Below are positions 47,501-61,077 of a stretch of DNA of 64,000 nt, piece after piece. Within the stretch, counting starts at the first letter, position 1. Every line of letters begins with the position of its first letter. The stretch is from Taenia hydatigena (lineage: Eukaryota; Platyhelminthes; Cestoda; Cyclophyllidea; Taeniidae). The DNA is taken from positions 223,054-287,053 of the forward strand of contig JADWOT020001185.1 in the NCBI GenBank assembly GCA_036345935.2. The letters are read 5' to 3'. The notes beneath the pieces are model-generated. The model did not search any database and had not been told where the DNA came from. It worked only from the letters and a program-made list of their open reading frames with translations. The position numbers and the translations under genes are program-made.

Positions 47501-47701
47501 GTGTCAGAGGCAGTGCTGTCTTTTCTACGTCCTCTGAGGATGCTTACGCACCACCAACAACAACAAGAATGTAGACCCAAGAACACAATTGTTTGGTCGA
47601 ACCGCACCGTGGGCAAGTTTGAAACTGGACAAATGGTGACAGCCTCTCAGGTCGTGGCTGTGTACGGATTTTCTTGCAGTAAATTTCGAATCCACATATG
47701 A
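47501..47701 (+). CDS. Exon-like frame near BRCT copy A (right arm)
   Basis: Mirror of 39859-40059 with two substitutions: LTHH for HTHH-type context, and NRTVGKF where the left arm has NRAVGKF. See that entry. Confidence 0.3.
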   Translation: MSEAVLSFLRPLRMLTHHQQQQECRPKNTIVWSNRTVGKFETGQMVTASQVVAVYGFSCSKFRIHI

Positions 47702-49419
47702 TGTCAAGAGCAGTAAAACGGAGCCAAATTATCTCTGGGTGTATAACATCACGTCCCGTCTTCAACAGAGCAGGTATAAAATTAGGGACACTTGAGTGAT
47801 AAACAGGGAAATTGAGGAGAAAGATGGACAGCAGCTAAAATATTATCTGCTTCCAACGAAGTGGCAACTGTTCCTTATCTCTTTCAAATTTGACAGTTCA
47901 AGAAAATGACCTCATATGCCGAATAGGAGTAAACACATTCCGATCGGTGTAAAGCATGGAAAGGTAGCTGCTCACCGATTGCCACTTCAAAATCTCCTTG
48001 CGGGACGAACGTTGTTAACAGAAGTAGGCATAGTTGGACCAGCGTTTCTCATCCAGGGACAACTTGTATTTGTAGTCCATACACGTGTGTTTACAAGGAA
48101 GTTGTAGGCCTGTGGAATGGCCACATGTTATTGGGTCGCTTGAGTGGTTGCGCTGGAGAGCCTGTTAAGCTGCAATATGGAGAGTAGGCAGCATTGACAG
48201 ACTCACGAGAATGTTCATGCAAGCACCGTGGCAGTAGAAGTAAATAGGTCGCCGTGCCAAAATCAGTGAATTCGGACTACAGGCTTAAGTGTGGTTGTGA
48301 GATTAAGAATTCGCCGCATTCGGTATAGACACCCAACTATCCAGCCGCAAATTGTCATCCCTTAGTTACTACACTAAAAAGCGCTATATCATTTGTTGAG
48401 TGTCTTATTGTCTATCGAATTACGTGGATTATATGTAGGCTTCATGCTCTTGAAGCGTGTATTCTATAGACCACACTCTGTTCAAAAACCGAATCGAAGT
48501 GGTACAAAGGATCGTAAACCACTGCAAAGCGGTTCAAGGAGTGTCACATAGAGCGGTGGCGATTTTTCTGTAATGTAGCTAAGATTCCAATTTGTCTGTG
48601 CAGAAACGGATCAAAAAGACTCATCATGCATAGTGAAGTGATTCGAACACCGACAGATGAAGAGGATGCCTCATATGGCATTCTGCGTTTGTGGAAGTCA
48701 TAAACTATTATCTTCTGACATCATCAGTGAATATGTCTAGGAAATCCACTTTCACCTACGCTTAGTTTGGATGGCTGGTGGATGGATCTTGGAGGGAATA
48801 CTCTAATTGAAGAAACGCTGTAGAAATCGACATGCACCGGTGAATGGCGGAGGTGTAAGTGAAGGCGCAGAGTGCTTCGACCATTAAATAAACTTACCCT
48901 TTTTTTGTTTTGCCTCATCTGCTCTTTTTTCTTCTTAACAGAAGTGAGTTTACCCTCTTTTGTTCTTCCTCGGCACTGCGTCAAGTGAGTTCCATTGATT
49001 AATGCCATCAACTTCAATGAACACGTTTAACTTCCAATGTTTCACCAGCATAGCATGCCTGGCATTCCAGTAATTCGTGTTGTCTTTTCCTTACCTAACT
49101 TCTTGCCTCTGGCAAAAGTGCAGACAACAGAATATGAACTGAAAATGAGCGCCGATATAAAGTGAATGCAATGCACAAATCCCGACAAGCTAAAAATATC
49201 TTCGCACATGAGTAAAACTTGCTGCGATCGGTTTGCCAGCGGCCAAGTCAACAAGTGGTTGAAGCGCAACTGGCAATCGAGGTGAAAATAACGAGCTTTT
49301 AAGTTATTTAGATGGGCACGTAGTCCCCCGCAATTCGTAGTCTGCGGTTTTGAGGAACCCACACACAAAGCAGTCACGAATAATTTTGACTTAGTGGTTA
49401 AATGATGAGGATGTGATTG

Positions 49420-51430
49420 GAATGTAGGCTGACAAACAACAAGGGTGGCTGAATCGTTGTGCTTGATAAACTACAACAATTCTTAAGGTCCTTCCCGACT
49501 TACTACTATGTTTTGGTGGAATCCAGACAAGAATGGCCAGTACAAGTCCACATTCCTTCGCTAAAGGAAGGCATCGAGCACACTCATTTAGGCGCCACCT
49601 CCCTACCTACGTCGCACGGCAATGAAAAGGTGTATTCATGGGAAAGCCATCATCGAAGAATTGCTATTAATGGGATGACATTTTGCAGCTGCACGTAATT
49701 TGGACTAACAATTATTCCTCCAATGTATCGAACCCAGTGTCCAGTCAGGGCGGCTGGAGGTGAAGGAAGGCTAAAGTTGCCTTGTGTCTTTCTAGAAGCA
49801 CGTGTCTTGGCATCACAACGATGGCATCGAGGCATTGTTGTCTCCCACCACGATCGACTAGAAAGTACGCCTTACCGTTCCCTTGGTTAAGTTGCATCAA
49901 CCTAAGAATTTTGTTTCAAATGATATTTTCTCTTTTGTACTTATAATCAGCTCTCTCTAACATAAGCGTCATGATTCAAATCCACAAATCTCTTGAGGGT
50001 TAGTAACTATTGCAAGATCTAGTAAAGTGGTGCTATAACTTAACAGCCAGTTACCGTAGAACAATAAGAGCGGAAGAAATGTTCGCACACAGCACTTGCA
50101 GTGCTTTAATGATGATCCTATGAAAATTTTTTTATTTTCTTATTGCAAACTAAGGCTGAGAAAGGGATTGGAATGGCTTTTACAAGTGTGTCACGCTTGT
50201 TCTACTAGGACATGGACGCAAATTCAACCAGCCTCGCAATTTGCCAAACTGCAGCGAATGTGTAACCACCAGCACTAACCACTGGGCTATCATTACTCGT
50301 GGTCTCTTCCTGTACTAGTCAAGTGAGAATCGAGTTGACGCTTTTGTGAGATCAGCTATGTTTGCTCCATTAATACGATGCATTGAAATTTCATCTTCAG
50401 CCTTCAGTTATTAGTCAAATATGTTCCAAGGGAAACATTGCCATTTAGCACTGACAGGATGGTAACGACCCCTAGGGAGTGTGCAAAATCACAATGCCGT
50501 ATGGCTTGTTAAATGATGGGATTTGCTTCTTCTTGCTTTTCTCCCCGTAACGTTGCATTAGCAATCTTAGGGCTGGCGATGCATTAGAGATGGGATTTTT
50601 TTGTCACATCTTTCTTGAGTAAAATTACTTTTGTAAATAGCGCTTCCAAGCCCATTGACCATATGCACAGGGTTTACGATTAGTGACTTGAAGGGTACGG
50701 CCTTGATGTTAGAATGTTTAAATTGACGCACTTCTCCTACGTCGCGCTGAGGCTTACGTGACATCGTTAACTTGGTTCAGACTGTGTGTCTAGTCGTGTA
50801 TAGCATTTGAAAGCAATGGACTACAAGTCCACTAGGGATTCCCTGCGCAGGTTCGAATTCTGCTCGCAACAGTGTCCTCCTTTTCATTTTCGACATTGCG
50901 CACCCCCTAGCACACATTCGTTTATCACCATAATCCCGACGGTAAGGTGTGTAATTACTCCTGGCGTTCCTGAAGCAAAAGGCGTCTAGAAAGTCAGCGC
51001 GCCATCGCGCTCACAGGTCTCAGAATTGGTTTGCAGGCCTGCGCTCTAGACTCTCGATTGCTTTGTAGTTCGTCGCTCTAACGGCTCGAATATCGCTACG
51101 CACTATCAGATACATTACAGGCCTACTCTATATCAACACAACGGCATCAGCAGCATCTTGATCATTAAGCGTTGGGAGTTGATGAACAATGGTGTACAGC
51201 ATCGATGCCACTCCAGCAGTGAGTCGCCAAACCAATGGCCAGTACACGCGCCTTTCATTCGCACCATCTGTTTACGTGGTTTATGCTTGAGACCGTTCCA
51301 ATTTCAGGCTACAAATATCTGCACTACTGAGGTCTCAATGGTGATGCGCCATACATCTGCCACGTGTCACTCTGAGCTGTTGTCAAAGTAAGTACGTCCG
51401 CATTTGTTGGAGGGCAAATGAACTGCTGTG
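49420..51430 (+). repeat. Old segmental duplicate in the right arm
   Basis: Same strand as the left-flank copy 12040-15580 and mirror of 36130-38140. The frame 49459-49698 (LDKLQQFLRSFPTYYYVLVE, QEWPVQVHIPSLKEGIEH) looks protein-like here. The left-flank copy near 12100-12350 matches it at DNA level but is broken. The function of that frame is not recognised. Confidence 0.75.
50789..50872 (+). pseudogene. Class II tRNA (Ser-type) relic, right arm
   Basis: The segment has an anticodon arm ATGGACT-ACA-AGTCCA (paired GGAC/GTCC), a long variable arm with stem AGGG/CCCT, and an intact T-arm GCAGG-TTCGAAT-TCTGC followed by TCGCAAC. A long variable arm marks class II tRNAs (Ser or Leu); the wording resembles tRNA-Ser. 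The 5' acceptor strand does not pair with TCGCAAC, the D-arm is poor, and the apparent anticodon ACA is not a serine anticodon, so this is a relic or a SINE head. The diverged copy at 14981-15072 shows that it predates the old duplication. Confidence 0.55.
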
Positions 51431-52433
51431 GAGACCAGTGATTATGCAGGTGACCTGTCAAACAGTCTCAAGAGCAAACATCTAATACGTGTGCAGCTAA
51501 TTGCAATAATCGTAAGCCTGAAGTAAGCCGCAAATGTGTTTGAATCGAGAGGACTGCCTTGCGAGTCGCAACATGCACATTTTGTAAATAGGCAATGCAA
51601 ATCAATGTTTGCAAACACATTAGCTTCTAAGCAGCAGACGTTTCGAACAGACCTCAAGAAACGTCTTTTCTTTTTCACTTCAGCGTTGAAGGATTTTTAG
51701 AATTGGCTGTTGGTGTCACCTAAAATGTGCATTTACTTTTACTGCGTCACATATGTGCGACACGGATCATTTAATAGGCATGAATGATCGGTTGTATCGG
51801 CTTGAATTTTTGACGCATTAGGTGCGAGCAACATGGGCAAAATAAGGATAGGGTCAGGTAATTGGACAAGCAATAGTAAGCTAAGCTTAACTTGTGGGCT
51901 GGTAGTTGCAAGGTGGTTACTGAGAGGCACACCTCGGCATTCCAATGCAAGATTACCTGCTTCACTACAGGTTGTATTTCTGTCCTAATGGCACAACTAG
52001 AAGTCGAGACCAGTAGTATCTACCTTATCTGTGCCTCAAAGGAATAGGTGATGAGCTATACAGCGGCTCTGAAGAGAGCGTGGGTGAAATAAGTGGAACT
52101 GCGCGGGAGGTCTTGCACTGCCGCCTATTTCCCGCAGCAACACACATTTGCGTGATAAGTGTCAATTCAATCCACGCACGAAATGTTCTTAAATACCTAT
52201 GATGCGCCTCCATAGGTGCAACGATTGACAGAAGTAGTGATTAAATGGCCATGTGAATGAGGTGGCGGACCCTTTGGTCTCCCACTGAAGTCAACGAAAT
52301 CAAAGGGTTAAGTCAATAGAGAGCTGGTGAGTGGAAGAGCAGAGTACTCTATTAGCTTATGATAGAAATCAAGGGAACAGCAAACCCATTGAGTCGTGGT
52401 GTAATTTGTAGAGAAAATGACTAGAGTTTTTGC

Positions 52434-53077
52434 ATGTTGTGTCAAATTTTTTTAAAATTGCCCTTATTGCAATTTGTGATTCGCATCAACCCTACCAGCA
52501 TCATACATCATGCCCTGATTGCCCAACTCGAGTTCATACGTCACACATGTGTGACATGCGGGATTTGTCAGTTTGTGGTAGCTGGCAGTAATGTTGCAAT
52601 GTTCATGGACGTTCTGCAGAGCTATGGTCTCTTTGCCTATCTCGTGATGTGTAGTGGGAAGGACTATGGCAATGGTCATGTCCTCACCCTTATGAATGTT
52701 GCGCTACGCTATGAGCATCCGGCGTAACTACAGCACTCATGTCATTTCCTCCTTCTTTGGTGTACGCTATGTATTTACCTATTCGGCTGCCTATGCTTTT
52801 TGGAGTGCCGAAGCTATATCAAGAAGCAACGACAGTGGAAACAATAAAATCCTCTTTAGCTGCCTCGAGAACAGCACAGAGAATAGATGGTGACGCTTCT
52901 GATAGGGACCCAAATGCATTTCAGTCTAGGCTTGCAAGTCAGCTGAACAACAAAGATATTCTACCAGGTGTAAGTCAAGCACTGGTTCATTGTCCTTTTA
53001 AACAATGGCCAACGCATAATGCCAAAGCAATCGTGCTGTGGCGCGACACTCACTCTCCTTCCTTGGTTGATGCTTAA
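52434..53077 (+). CDS. Membrane-protein-like frames plus polar exon end (right arm)
   Basis: Mirror of 34483-35126. The first frame (52434-52727) has hydrophobic segments (CQFVVAGSNVAMFMDVL, SYGLFAYLVMCSG). An overlapping frame (52696-52893) includes FGVRYVFTYSAAYAFWSAEA. From about 52805 a third frame is polar and ends at GTAAGT (52970) in phase 0. The paralogous block 61078-61530 aligns along the whole length. The parent was probably a membrane protein whose frame has been disrupted; identity unknown. The motif GTCACACATGTGTGAC (52540-52555) is a perfect 16-bp palindrome inside the first frame. Confidence 0.35.
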
Positions 53078-54373
53078 GGATGCGTGTGTTAAAACGAAGC
53101 CAACACTCTTGAAACATACCAAGATTTCATACATTAAGTAAGTCTTTCACTTTAGGTCAAAGGCTTTTAGGTTCTTAGAGGAATGGGTTCCAGAAGCACA
53201 CACGTTTTTTTGCTCCAAAAGGCACCAAAATGGGCAATTTTCGAGCCTTAACTTGGGAACTTCAATTACCGCAATCTCTATATGCAGTAATACTGCTTAG
53301 TTTTCATAAAGGAGAGTGAGTGCGACAACGTCGGGTCTAGATTACGGTATAGGTGGCCGTTAATAAAATCTTGAGTTGCGGAGCTGATGCTGTTACATGA
53401 ATGAAAGTGGAACATGGGATTGGAATGTTTGCTTGATTTCTTTTGATTTAACCTCTATCGCATCGATTGAAAAGTGAAATGTGATGATGACTTCTGGTCT
53501 TCACTCGTGCTACATGGAATGAATCTTTGAATGCTGAGGCGTCACGCTCTGCCATCTCTTTTGGGCACTTTAATTGCACTGCATGGTAATGATCCAGTAC
53601 TCCGTGCACTGCTAGATGACTAACATTGGGTAGGCGCATAGAAATTCAATTGCCAAACAGGTGGCTTCGTCTTCTTTGTCACCTTCCCTACATCGCTCAT
53701 GATTTGTTAAAAATTTGAAGCTAGCTAAGGATCGTTTAAAGTTGGTTCGGCAATGGTAAAAAGAAGGGGATGGGCTCCCTCTCCCTACTACAAATTACTG
53801 CACCGTACACGCTCACGACCCGTCAATGATCGCGCATTTTGCAACATTTGGTTATAAATAACACCACTGTCAATTTAATTAAAGGACAGAGCACTTCATT
53901 TACAAATTGGATGTTGATGAGTGCGCCCCTCCTTCTCCTCTCTATCTTCTTACTGCGGTCTCCGCCTGTCTGCAAGCCCTCAGCCATTGCTAATGTCCTA
54001 TCGAATGTCCACCTCGACGCGCAACCTCTACTTAGCGTCGAATCAGTAGTAATCACAAAAATATGTCAGTAGTAAAGACTGTCAGCAGGTGGGCATCGCA
54101 TGCGATTATGGAGGTTCAACAGTGATCGCCCTCCTTCTGATTCCATTTTGGTGACACACTAATGAAGTCTGTACACCTTTATCGACCACTGTTGGGACTG
54201 CGTTGTTTGAAACGTATGCTGTTCGTAGATTGAACCTAGTATTCTTGTAGTGGTGGTGCCAATGGCGATGGTGGTGATGAGGGTTTGAGCTAGCATGCTA
54301 TTTATCTCGAAGGCAAGGGAAGACAAAATAACTCACAATGGGAATCAGTGCTTCTTTAGCGAGGTGAGCTCAC

Positions 54374-54878
54374 TTGCTGACCCGTTGCTTCGAGAAGGTA
54401 CGCACTACCGCATTTAGTAGGATAGGGAAGAAAGGGAGTAAGACAAAATACACCATGCCACGCCTACAAAAGTGCCCTCAAAGACAATTTTTCAAATTCT
54501 TCTACGCACAATGCCCCCCAGTTGGGGAGCTCTGCATGGTTAAATGTAACCTGTTTTACTTGGACTCTCGGGCCCACTGAAGACGTGCATACTACTACCT
54601 CCACTCCATTCCCTTCAGGCCTTCATCCAAATAAACTCCAAGCTTTTACTTCCACTTACGAAGATCTGGCACTATTCCTGCTGAAGGCTCACCTCCTTCT
54701 CCACCCCTACTGGCGTACTTCGCGCTTGCCTCAGCTTGTCAGCAATTTTCATTACCTCTCACCTGATGTAGCAGCATTTAGAAACGCCGAACTTTGCAAG
54801 AGACGCCGTCTAATCTCGGCGCCCTTAATGTACAAAGGTACCACAACAGCCTATATTATGCACACACATACAATTTAA
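54374..54878 (+). CDS. Two overlapping protein-like frames (right arm)
   Basis: Mirror of 32682-33186. See that entry for features and uncertainty. Confidence 0.3.
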
Positions 54879-55631
54879 AGCAGACGAGGATATGTTCCTA
54901 GATCTCCCTTAAACCTTAAATGTTATTCAATCTGTACCACACAAGTAATGACTTTGCGATGACAGTGACACTCAGAGTCCAACCAAATCGCGTGTTGAGA
55001 TAACTAGCCAAATTAATGCACCTAATTAACTTCTTATTGCATGACCGATGCGTACAGCATTGAACTTAGCAAAGTGGGTTATTTTTAGAAATTTTGTTCA
55101 TATTTTATTCATTGCCTCTGCTAGATATTGCTTGCACGTTTGAGGAGTACTGGATCCCTGTCCAAGAGTCCATTATATTGTCGTTTGCCCTCGGAAAGAC
55201 TTGCTTTCTCTGCCCATTGTTTGCAATTACACTACTTGGCCGCTGAATTGATCACTATCTTAGTCCGCGGGTTTTGCTATTGCTACCTTAGGCATAGTGT
55301 GCTTCCAAATTAAATGTTTTTGTTTTGTTATATTTTTCTGATGCATTCCTGTGCTTATTGTTCCACTCTTCTATTCTTAACATTTTTCTCGGAGGTCGTG
55401 GGATGTCTGGTGGCGTTGTGGATGTTGTGCTGGTCACTGGCATAATTAGGCAAGCATAACCCTCCCGGCAAATAACAGCGGCGGAGAGTTCTGGGATCGC
55501 GGTTATAATCAAGAGTTGATTACTGTTAAAATTGTTGGAGGGTTCTTTTACCTTACAGCTGACCCTTCCTATTTCAACTGGTCACAGTATTCGATATCCA
55601 TTCAATCCTATTTGTAGCCGCATTTTACATT

Positions 55632-55733
55632 GGTCATTGCGCGGATGATCTGAAGACCACTTGCAATAGCAAATGTTTGTTCAAGGCACCACAGTGTTCT
55701 GAGAGCGGCGCAAAGGCATACGGTGCAATTTAA
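55632..55733 (+). CDS. Short Cys-rich exon-like frame (right arm)
   Basis: Mirror of 31827-31928. See that entry. Confidence 0.3.
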   Translation, partial: GHCADDLKTTCNSKCLFKAPQCSESGAKAYGAI

Positions 55734-56699
55734 CAATGTGGACGAAGGATATGGCCAAGAAATCACAAAAGGAAAGTTCATGCGACTTCCTGAGCATGTA
55801 AAGTGGTTTTTAAAGAAAGAGGGCGATTCATTTTCTCTATTAAATATTTAGCTTCTACTAAAATCTTAGTGTGTCGCATTATGTGGCTCTATTCATCTGC
55901 AATTTGAAGTGCTGATATCAGCGATGACTCAGATTAATAAATCACACCTAAGACTAAAGTTATTTGTATCCAGCATTTACAGATGCGCCAATTTAGGCTG
56001 CAAAACACGGCACATTTTAGATCTCCATGCTAATTTTCAACTGAGGAGTTTTGAGGATATATTTCTGCCGAACGAAATCGTTTTACTTTAGGCAAATCTC
56101 CTTTGTTTTTCCACTTGGTTGTCCAAAACAGAAACTGGTCGAGTCAAATAAGGAGCTATTTCTCTTATTGCTTGTTCAACGAATGCGTGATAAACCTTTG
56201 CAGCATGCATATGGGTGCGTGATATAATGGGATGAGCTGTGCCTTTTCCATCACTCACAATGGAACCGCTACCACCCAGTCGGTTCTTTCATACCACAAG
56301 CTGAGTATTTGTCACCTAGCCCTGATTTAATGGTCGGCAGGTCGGATTGAATGATGATCGCAGTAGTCGGGCAGATACTCAGTGGCGACTAATCGGAAGC
56401 GACACACATCTGATGGATTCACCCATCATTACGATGACCGGTGTGGGATGATGCTTCGATATTGATATAATTGTAAAGGGGTCGCTGCATTTGTTTGAAG
56501 CTGGGCTTGCAATATTTGGCATGATTGTGGCAACTTACTGCAGTAATTTGCTTGTAGCAACACTCGACAGCTAGTTTTTGCCTTACATTGACATAGATCA
56601 GGTCAGTCCTTCCTGCATTTTCTTATTCTTCTAATTCTTTTTTCTCTCTTTCTTAATTAAACTTATCATATGCGAACTCGGTGTGTTAAGACGTGCACA

Positions 56700-57448
56700 T
56701 ATAGAGGGAATCCTGTCATCCAATACGAAAACGTAAGCCTGGAGAAGTAAGTGGGTAAAGGCAACTTTGGTGTGGTATATCCGGGTCTTATACGCCAAAT
56801 GAAGATGACAGTGGAAAAGATTTATGCAAGCGTGAACAACAAAGGCTTCCTCAATGCAGAAATTAAAATGCAAAGACATTCGTATAAACACGTTGTGCGA
56901 TTTCATTGTTTTGATACACCTAATGCTAGAGTCCTCGGTGCTATCGATTTCGCAACGAGCGGCGCTCTTCCAGACTGTCGGAATTTCGCTGAGGAAGGCT
57001 AACTAGACAAGGTTAAGCTTATTTGCGCTAACAGTTAGGTTGACGCTCACTATCTCTTCCCTTCATCATTTCACACGACTTCTTTCCTGTGTAAAACAGA
57101 CCATCCTTCATAGCAGAGCATGTGATTAAGTGGGCCATAATCTTGAAGAATATGGCATCTAATTGCGTAGAGCCCATCTATCGGCCTCGCCTGTAGTTTT
57201 TCTCCATATTACACTGCAAACAAAATTTGGATGGCAAATATTTGCTGGCAAACCACACTTATCAGATTAATCAACAGAACCTATTTACTTAAGGCGACTC
57301 TGACTTAGCTCGGCTTGTGATCACTGACCAACCAGAATCGGTAAATGCATTTTATATTGATTTTCTACTTTGAAATTCTTGACAGCACCGAAATCGCATG
57401 CGGTTTACCACCGGGAAGACACTTTACATTATAAATGATGGCTAGTCG
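56700..57448 (+). pseudogene. TKL/TAK1-like protein kinase relic (right arm)
   Basis: Four exon-like blocks follow kinase order. Block 1 (to 57002): QYENVSLEK, a TAA at 56748-56750, then VGKGNFGVVYPG (glycine loop), TVEKIY where VAVK would stand, FLNAEI (helix C), HVVRF, and GAIDFATSGAL (hinge region). Block 2 (57101-57196): EHVIKWAIILKN, then PIYRPRL and a TAG, a decayed HRDLK catalytic loop. Block 3 (57285-57340): KATLT, a TAG, then LGL, a decayed DFG, ending at a GTAAAT donor. Block 4 (57386-57448) resembles the APE region. Spacing and wording are closest to TAK1 (MAP3K7) and relatives as I remember them; a tyrosine kinase is the alternative. Lost catalytic residues and stops mean it cannot encode an active kinase. 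Confidence 0.6.
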
Positions 57449-57659
57449 GTAAGGATTAAAAGACTTTTGCGCTTTTTGAGGGGCCGGTGTCGTAGGTCGT
57501 TATGGTTGAGATAATCCAGGCATTAAGGGAGTGGTGTGAGGTTCGCTGACCTCGAATGTACCAAAGGTCCTGATTTTTAGTCGGAATTTCGTTAAATTTG
57601 AGCTTAGGTGGCTCTTAATATGCCTATCAGAGAAACAGATCCTCCGTCGCCATTAGAAG

Positions 57660-57900
57660 TGATTTGAAGATTCGCATTCTTTCTATTGTCTTTATCGCCT
57701 GCATGTTACTTCTCAGTAGGGTCACAAAACCAACAAGTTCGAGTGGGAAGGTGGATGCATTTGAAAAGGACCTGCTTGTACAATATCAATTTAATAAAGC
57801 GCACCATTCTACGATAGTTTTGCCTGTAAAGGACTGATTCACTTATCACATTTTGAGTCGTTGTCCAAAAATGTTCAGGAGGAAATGTTGGCACCTGGAC
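57660..57900 (-). repeat. TRTCWFC frame (right arm)
   Basis: Mirror of 29660-29900. The minus-strand frame 57706-57894 ends with TRTCWFCDPTEK. Confidence 0.4.
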
Positions 57901-58689
57901 AGGACGGCTCCGATTGCGCAGAGCAGAATGATACTTTTATTTTTTCTTTAGATTTGATGTCCTTCATTATGGTCTCCTTGCTTAATGTTTCCGATTTAGA
58001 AGAACTTTGCATGTGTCGATATCCATAATATAGCCAAGACTAATGCGCGAAACAAACGAGTGTACTTAGGTAGCACATGCACTCATAGTGGGTGCCGCTC
58101 CGCCGTCTACACCGACTTCGTTGTGTCAGTGAAGAAATATGGTTAAAGTAATGCGATGTTTGAAGCATGGTGGTAAAATACGCGTTGGCTGAAAGGGCAA
58201 AATTGTAAAGTGGGTCATTCTGTGACCTTTACAATGCCGTTTGTAGTTAGTTAGGCTGATAGGAAAGGTGACTGCGACCTTCATCCAAGCTACCATCTCC
58301 ACCTACCACAAGAGATTCCCTCGTGGTAGCTCAATCTTGGAAGTGTTCATGATCGAATTCAGCACTTTCAATGGCTTCTATTCGAGCACATATTTTGTAG
58401 TCGAGAGTCTATAGATCGCATGGCCAGGTGCCTATTCCACTACGCAGAGAACTGTGCGAAATGAGTTCAGTGAGTTCCCAAGTGGTTGACAGGTGTTTAG
58501 CGAAGACAGTCCAAATGTGGGCCTAAGTAGCTGAGAAGTATAAGCAGCGCGAGGTGACACGCTATGGCACTGAATAAAACTTTTTTACGATTTTGGGCTA
58601 TTTACCCATTTAAAGCATCATTAGGAACTTTGTAAGTGCCCTAGCATTGTTAAACCCTTTTATTACTTGCGTTTCATTTCGCAGTGGCG

Positions 58690-59120
58690 GCAGATCCATA
58701 TTCGCAAACACATTAGCCTCCAAGTGTCAAATATTTTAACAACATTGTTAAAATGTGCCTTTTATTGATTAAATTCCTATTATTTTCCAAAATTTATGGC
58801 TGCCGTTCCTTAAAATGGGCAATTACTTCATCGCGTCACATATGTGTGACACGGGTCGTTTATTAGGCAAGGACGGTCGATTGTGTTCGATCGTGCCTCA
58901 GGCACAAGCAAATAAAATGCGATTGTTGGATTATTTACTGATAGCAGTTACCTGAATCCAGCTTGGGATATAACGGCTGTGGAATGGTTGCTGCGATGCG
59001 CACACTCTTTTGCAAAGGCGAAATTACTTGTTCCACTGCAGATTGTAATTGCGACTTGATGACACGGCTAGCAGACGGGACCAATAGGCGCTTAGCTCCT
59101 CCATGCTACACTGCATGCTA
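58690..59120 (-). repeat. GTCAC-N6-GTGAC repeat, copy 2 (right arm)
   Basis: Mirror of 28440-28870; the inverted motif lies at 58835-58850. Confidence 0.6.
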
Positions 59121-60099
59121 CCTGTATAGAACCAATTTTCGGCTGCTAAAGCGCGCATGGGTGAAATACCCTCTCTGCATTTGAGACCACTGTAGGCAAA
59201 TACAGTCCTTGCGCTGCTGATGGTAAGTTCTTTTCCCATATCATTCACACGCAAGCCCATGTCTTTGTCATTTTTGACGTTGATTTTCTTTTTTGTCTAT
59301 AATTATGCATTCCTGCATATCTCCTTCCCTTCTGATTTATCACAAACTTTAGTCCATTTTGCAGTGAGGATCCAGTCATTTACCACACGATTTATTCTTC
59401 ATATCATTTAAATCTTTATGAACTGGTCACTTAATCATTTACGCGTTTTGATTGGTAGATAACAAAGATTTTTTTGAGACTCAATTTTTACTGATTGCTA
59501 AATGTTTGATCCATCTTGAAGTCATCTACTGTTCATTGGGCCCAGGATAACTACAAGCATTCATCAGACAAATTAATCCACTAATGTGTTTCTGGTGTAG
59601 GTTCTTCTAAAACATCCGAATTCGGAGTGGTAGAGTATTGCTTCATCTCAACCCTATTTGATGTCCGCGTGATCGTTCAAGCTACAAATGATTAATGATT
59701 GGAAATCGGAACCATGGCATGCTTCGAATTGGACATGTGTTTGCATGGTCGGGATCCTACCGACCGCTAAACCAGGTGTCAATTTTACTACGCGCAGGAG
59801 TATGCACGAAGAGTCTCAGTGAGTCCCTTAGTGGTTGATGGCTATCCAGAGGAGACAGCTCAGTCGTGATATTGGGCGGCTCAGGGGTTTAAGCGGCTCC
59901 CAAGTGCAGCAACTGGCAGTCACTTTTCTTAGTGGTCATCGTTGAAGGTATGCGCAAGGGTACTGATCTATAAAATTTTCAGGAATGTTGTCATCAATGA
60001 AAGGTTTTTAGATTGCAAAGGCATTTTGGGCAACTTTGGATACTTCGTACGCGCCCTGATACTGCCAATCAATTTAGTTATTTGTGTTTTTTCGCGGTC

Positions 60100-60550
60100 A
60101 AAGCAAGTCCACGTTTGCAAAATCATTAGTTCCTAGACACCGAATATTATCATTCAAGTTGAGGCGATGCCTGCTGACTATTGTAATTGCTTTGGTCGCT
60201 TTTCAAATTAGCGATTGTTGCTGCTTAAAATAGACGATTGCACAGTTGCGTCACTTACATGTGACAAGTGTCATTTATTTGGCAAGGCCGATCGGTCATG
60301 TTGCCTTGCGTCAGAGATGCATTAAGTAAAATTAGCATTAGCAAACGAATGACTTGATTGGTTTATTAAACTGATGACAGTTATTTGAGCCCAGCCTGTG
60401 CTATAAAAGCTGCGAGGTGGTCGCTGGGAAGCACGGATTCGTATTTAAATGTAAAATCATTTGCCTTTCTGTAGATCATAGTTTTTTCTTAATGACACGA
60501 CTAGAAGTTTAGACCAGCAGATATTCAACTTTTCTCTGCCTCAAAGAAAC
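60100..60550 (-). repeat. GTCAC-N6-GTGAC repeat, copy 1 (right arm)
   Basis: Mirror of 27010-27460; the inverted motif lies at 60250-60265. Confidence 0.6.
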
Positions 60551-61077
60551 CAGCTATGACCTTTGCAGCGGATCCACGGAGAAGGTAATTAAAGAACATG
60601 GCTGAATGGGATCGCACTACCGGCTTCTTTCCGCATTAGTAAACCTTTATTTTAATGAAGGCAAGGTGGACACATTACATGCATAATAGATAATCTTAAT
60701 ACTCCTGCTATGTCTTTATGAGCAAAACAAGCAGAAGTGATTGAATGGCCAAATTAGCATAAAGGCATGCGAGTCGAGAATCACGATTGGGGCGAGATGA
60801 TGAAATCCCAACTTTAAAAGCGAAGAATTCGGACTATGCTACATATTTTTCATGATTTTTTAAAGTCTTGAACTACTTGTCAGATTAACAAAGGTTTCAC
60901 TCAATGTGAGAGGGACAAGACATTCCAAGTATGTTCTCCAAACGGACTACTGCAGCCGGCTTAGCCATCTCTCTCAGCATCCACAGTTGACACGAACCCA
61001 AGTGCATTCGTCAAATTGGCTTACCTGTTAGTCTCTTATATGGGCTTATACGATTAAAGTGCCGGGTCAATAACGAG

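Noticed and set aside
50789..50872. Functional serine tRNA gene
   Set aside because: The acceptor stem is unpaired, the D-arm is poor and the anticodon is wrong for serine.
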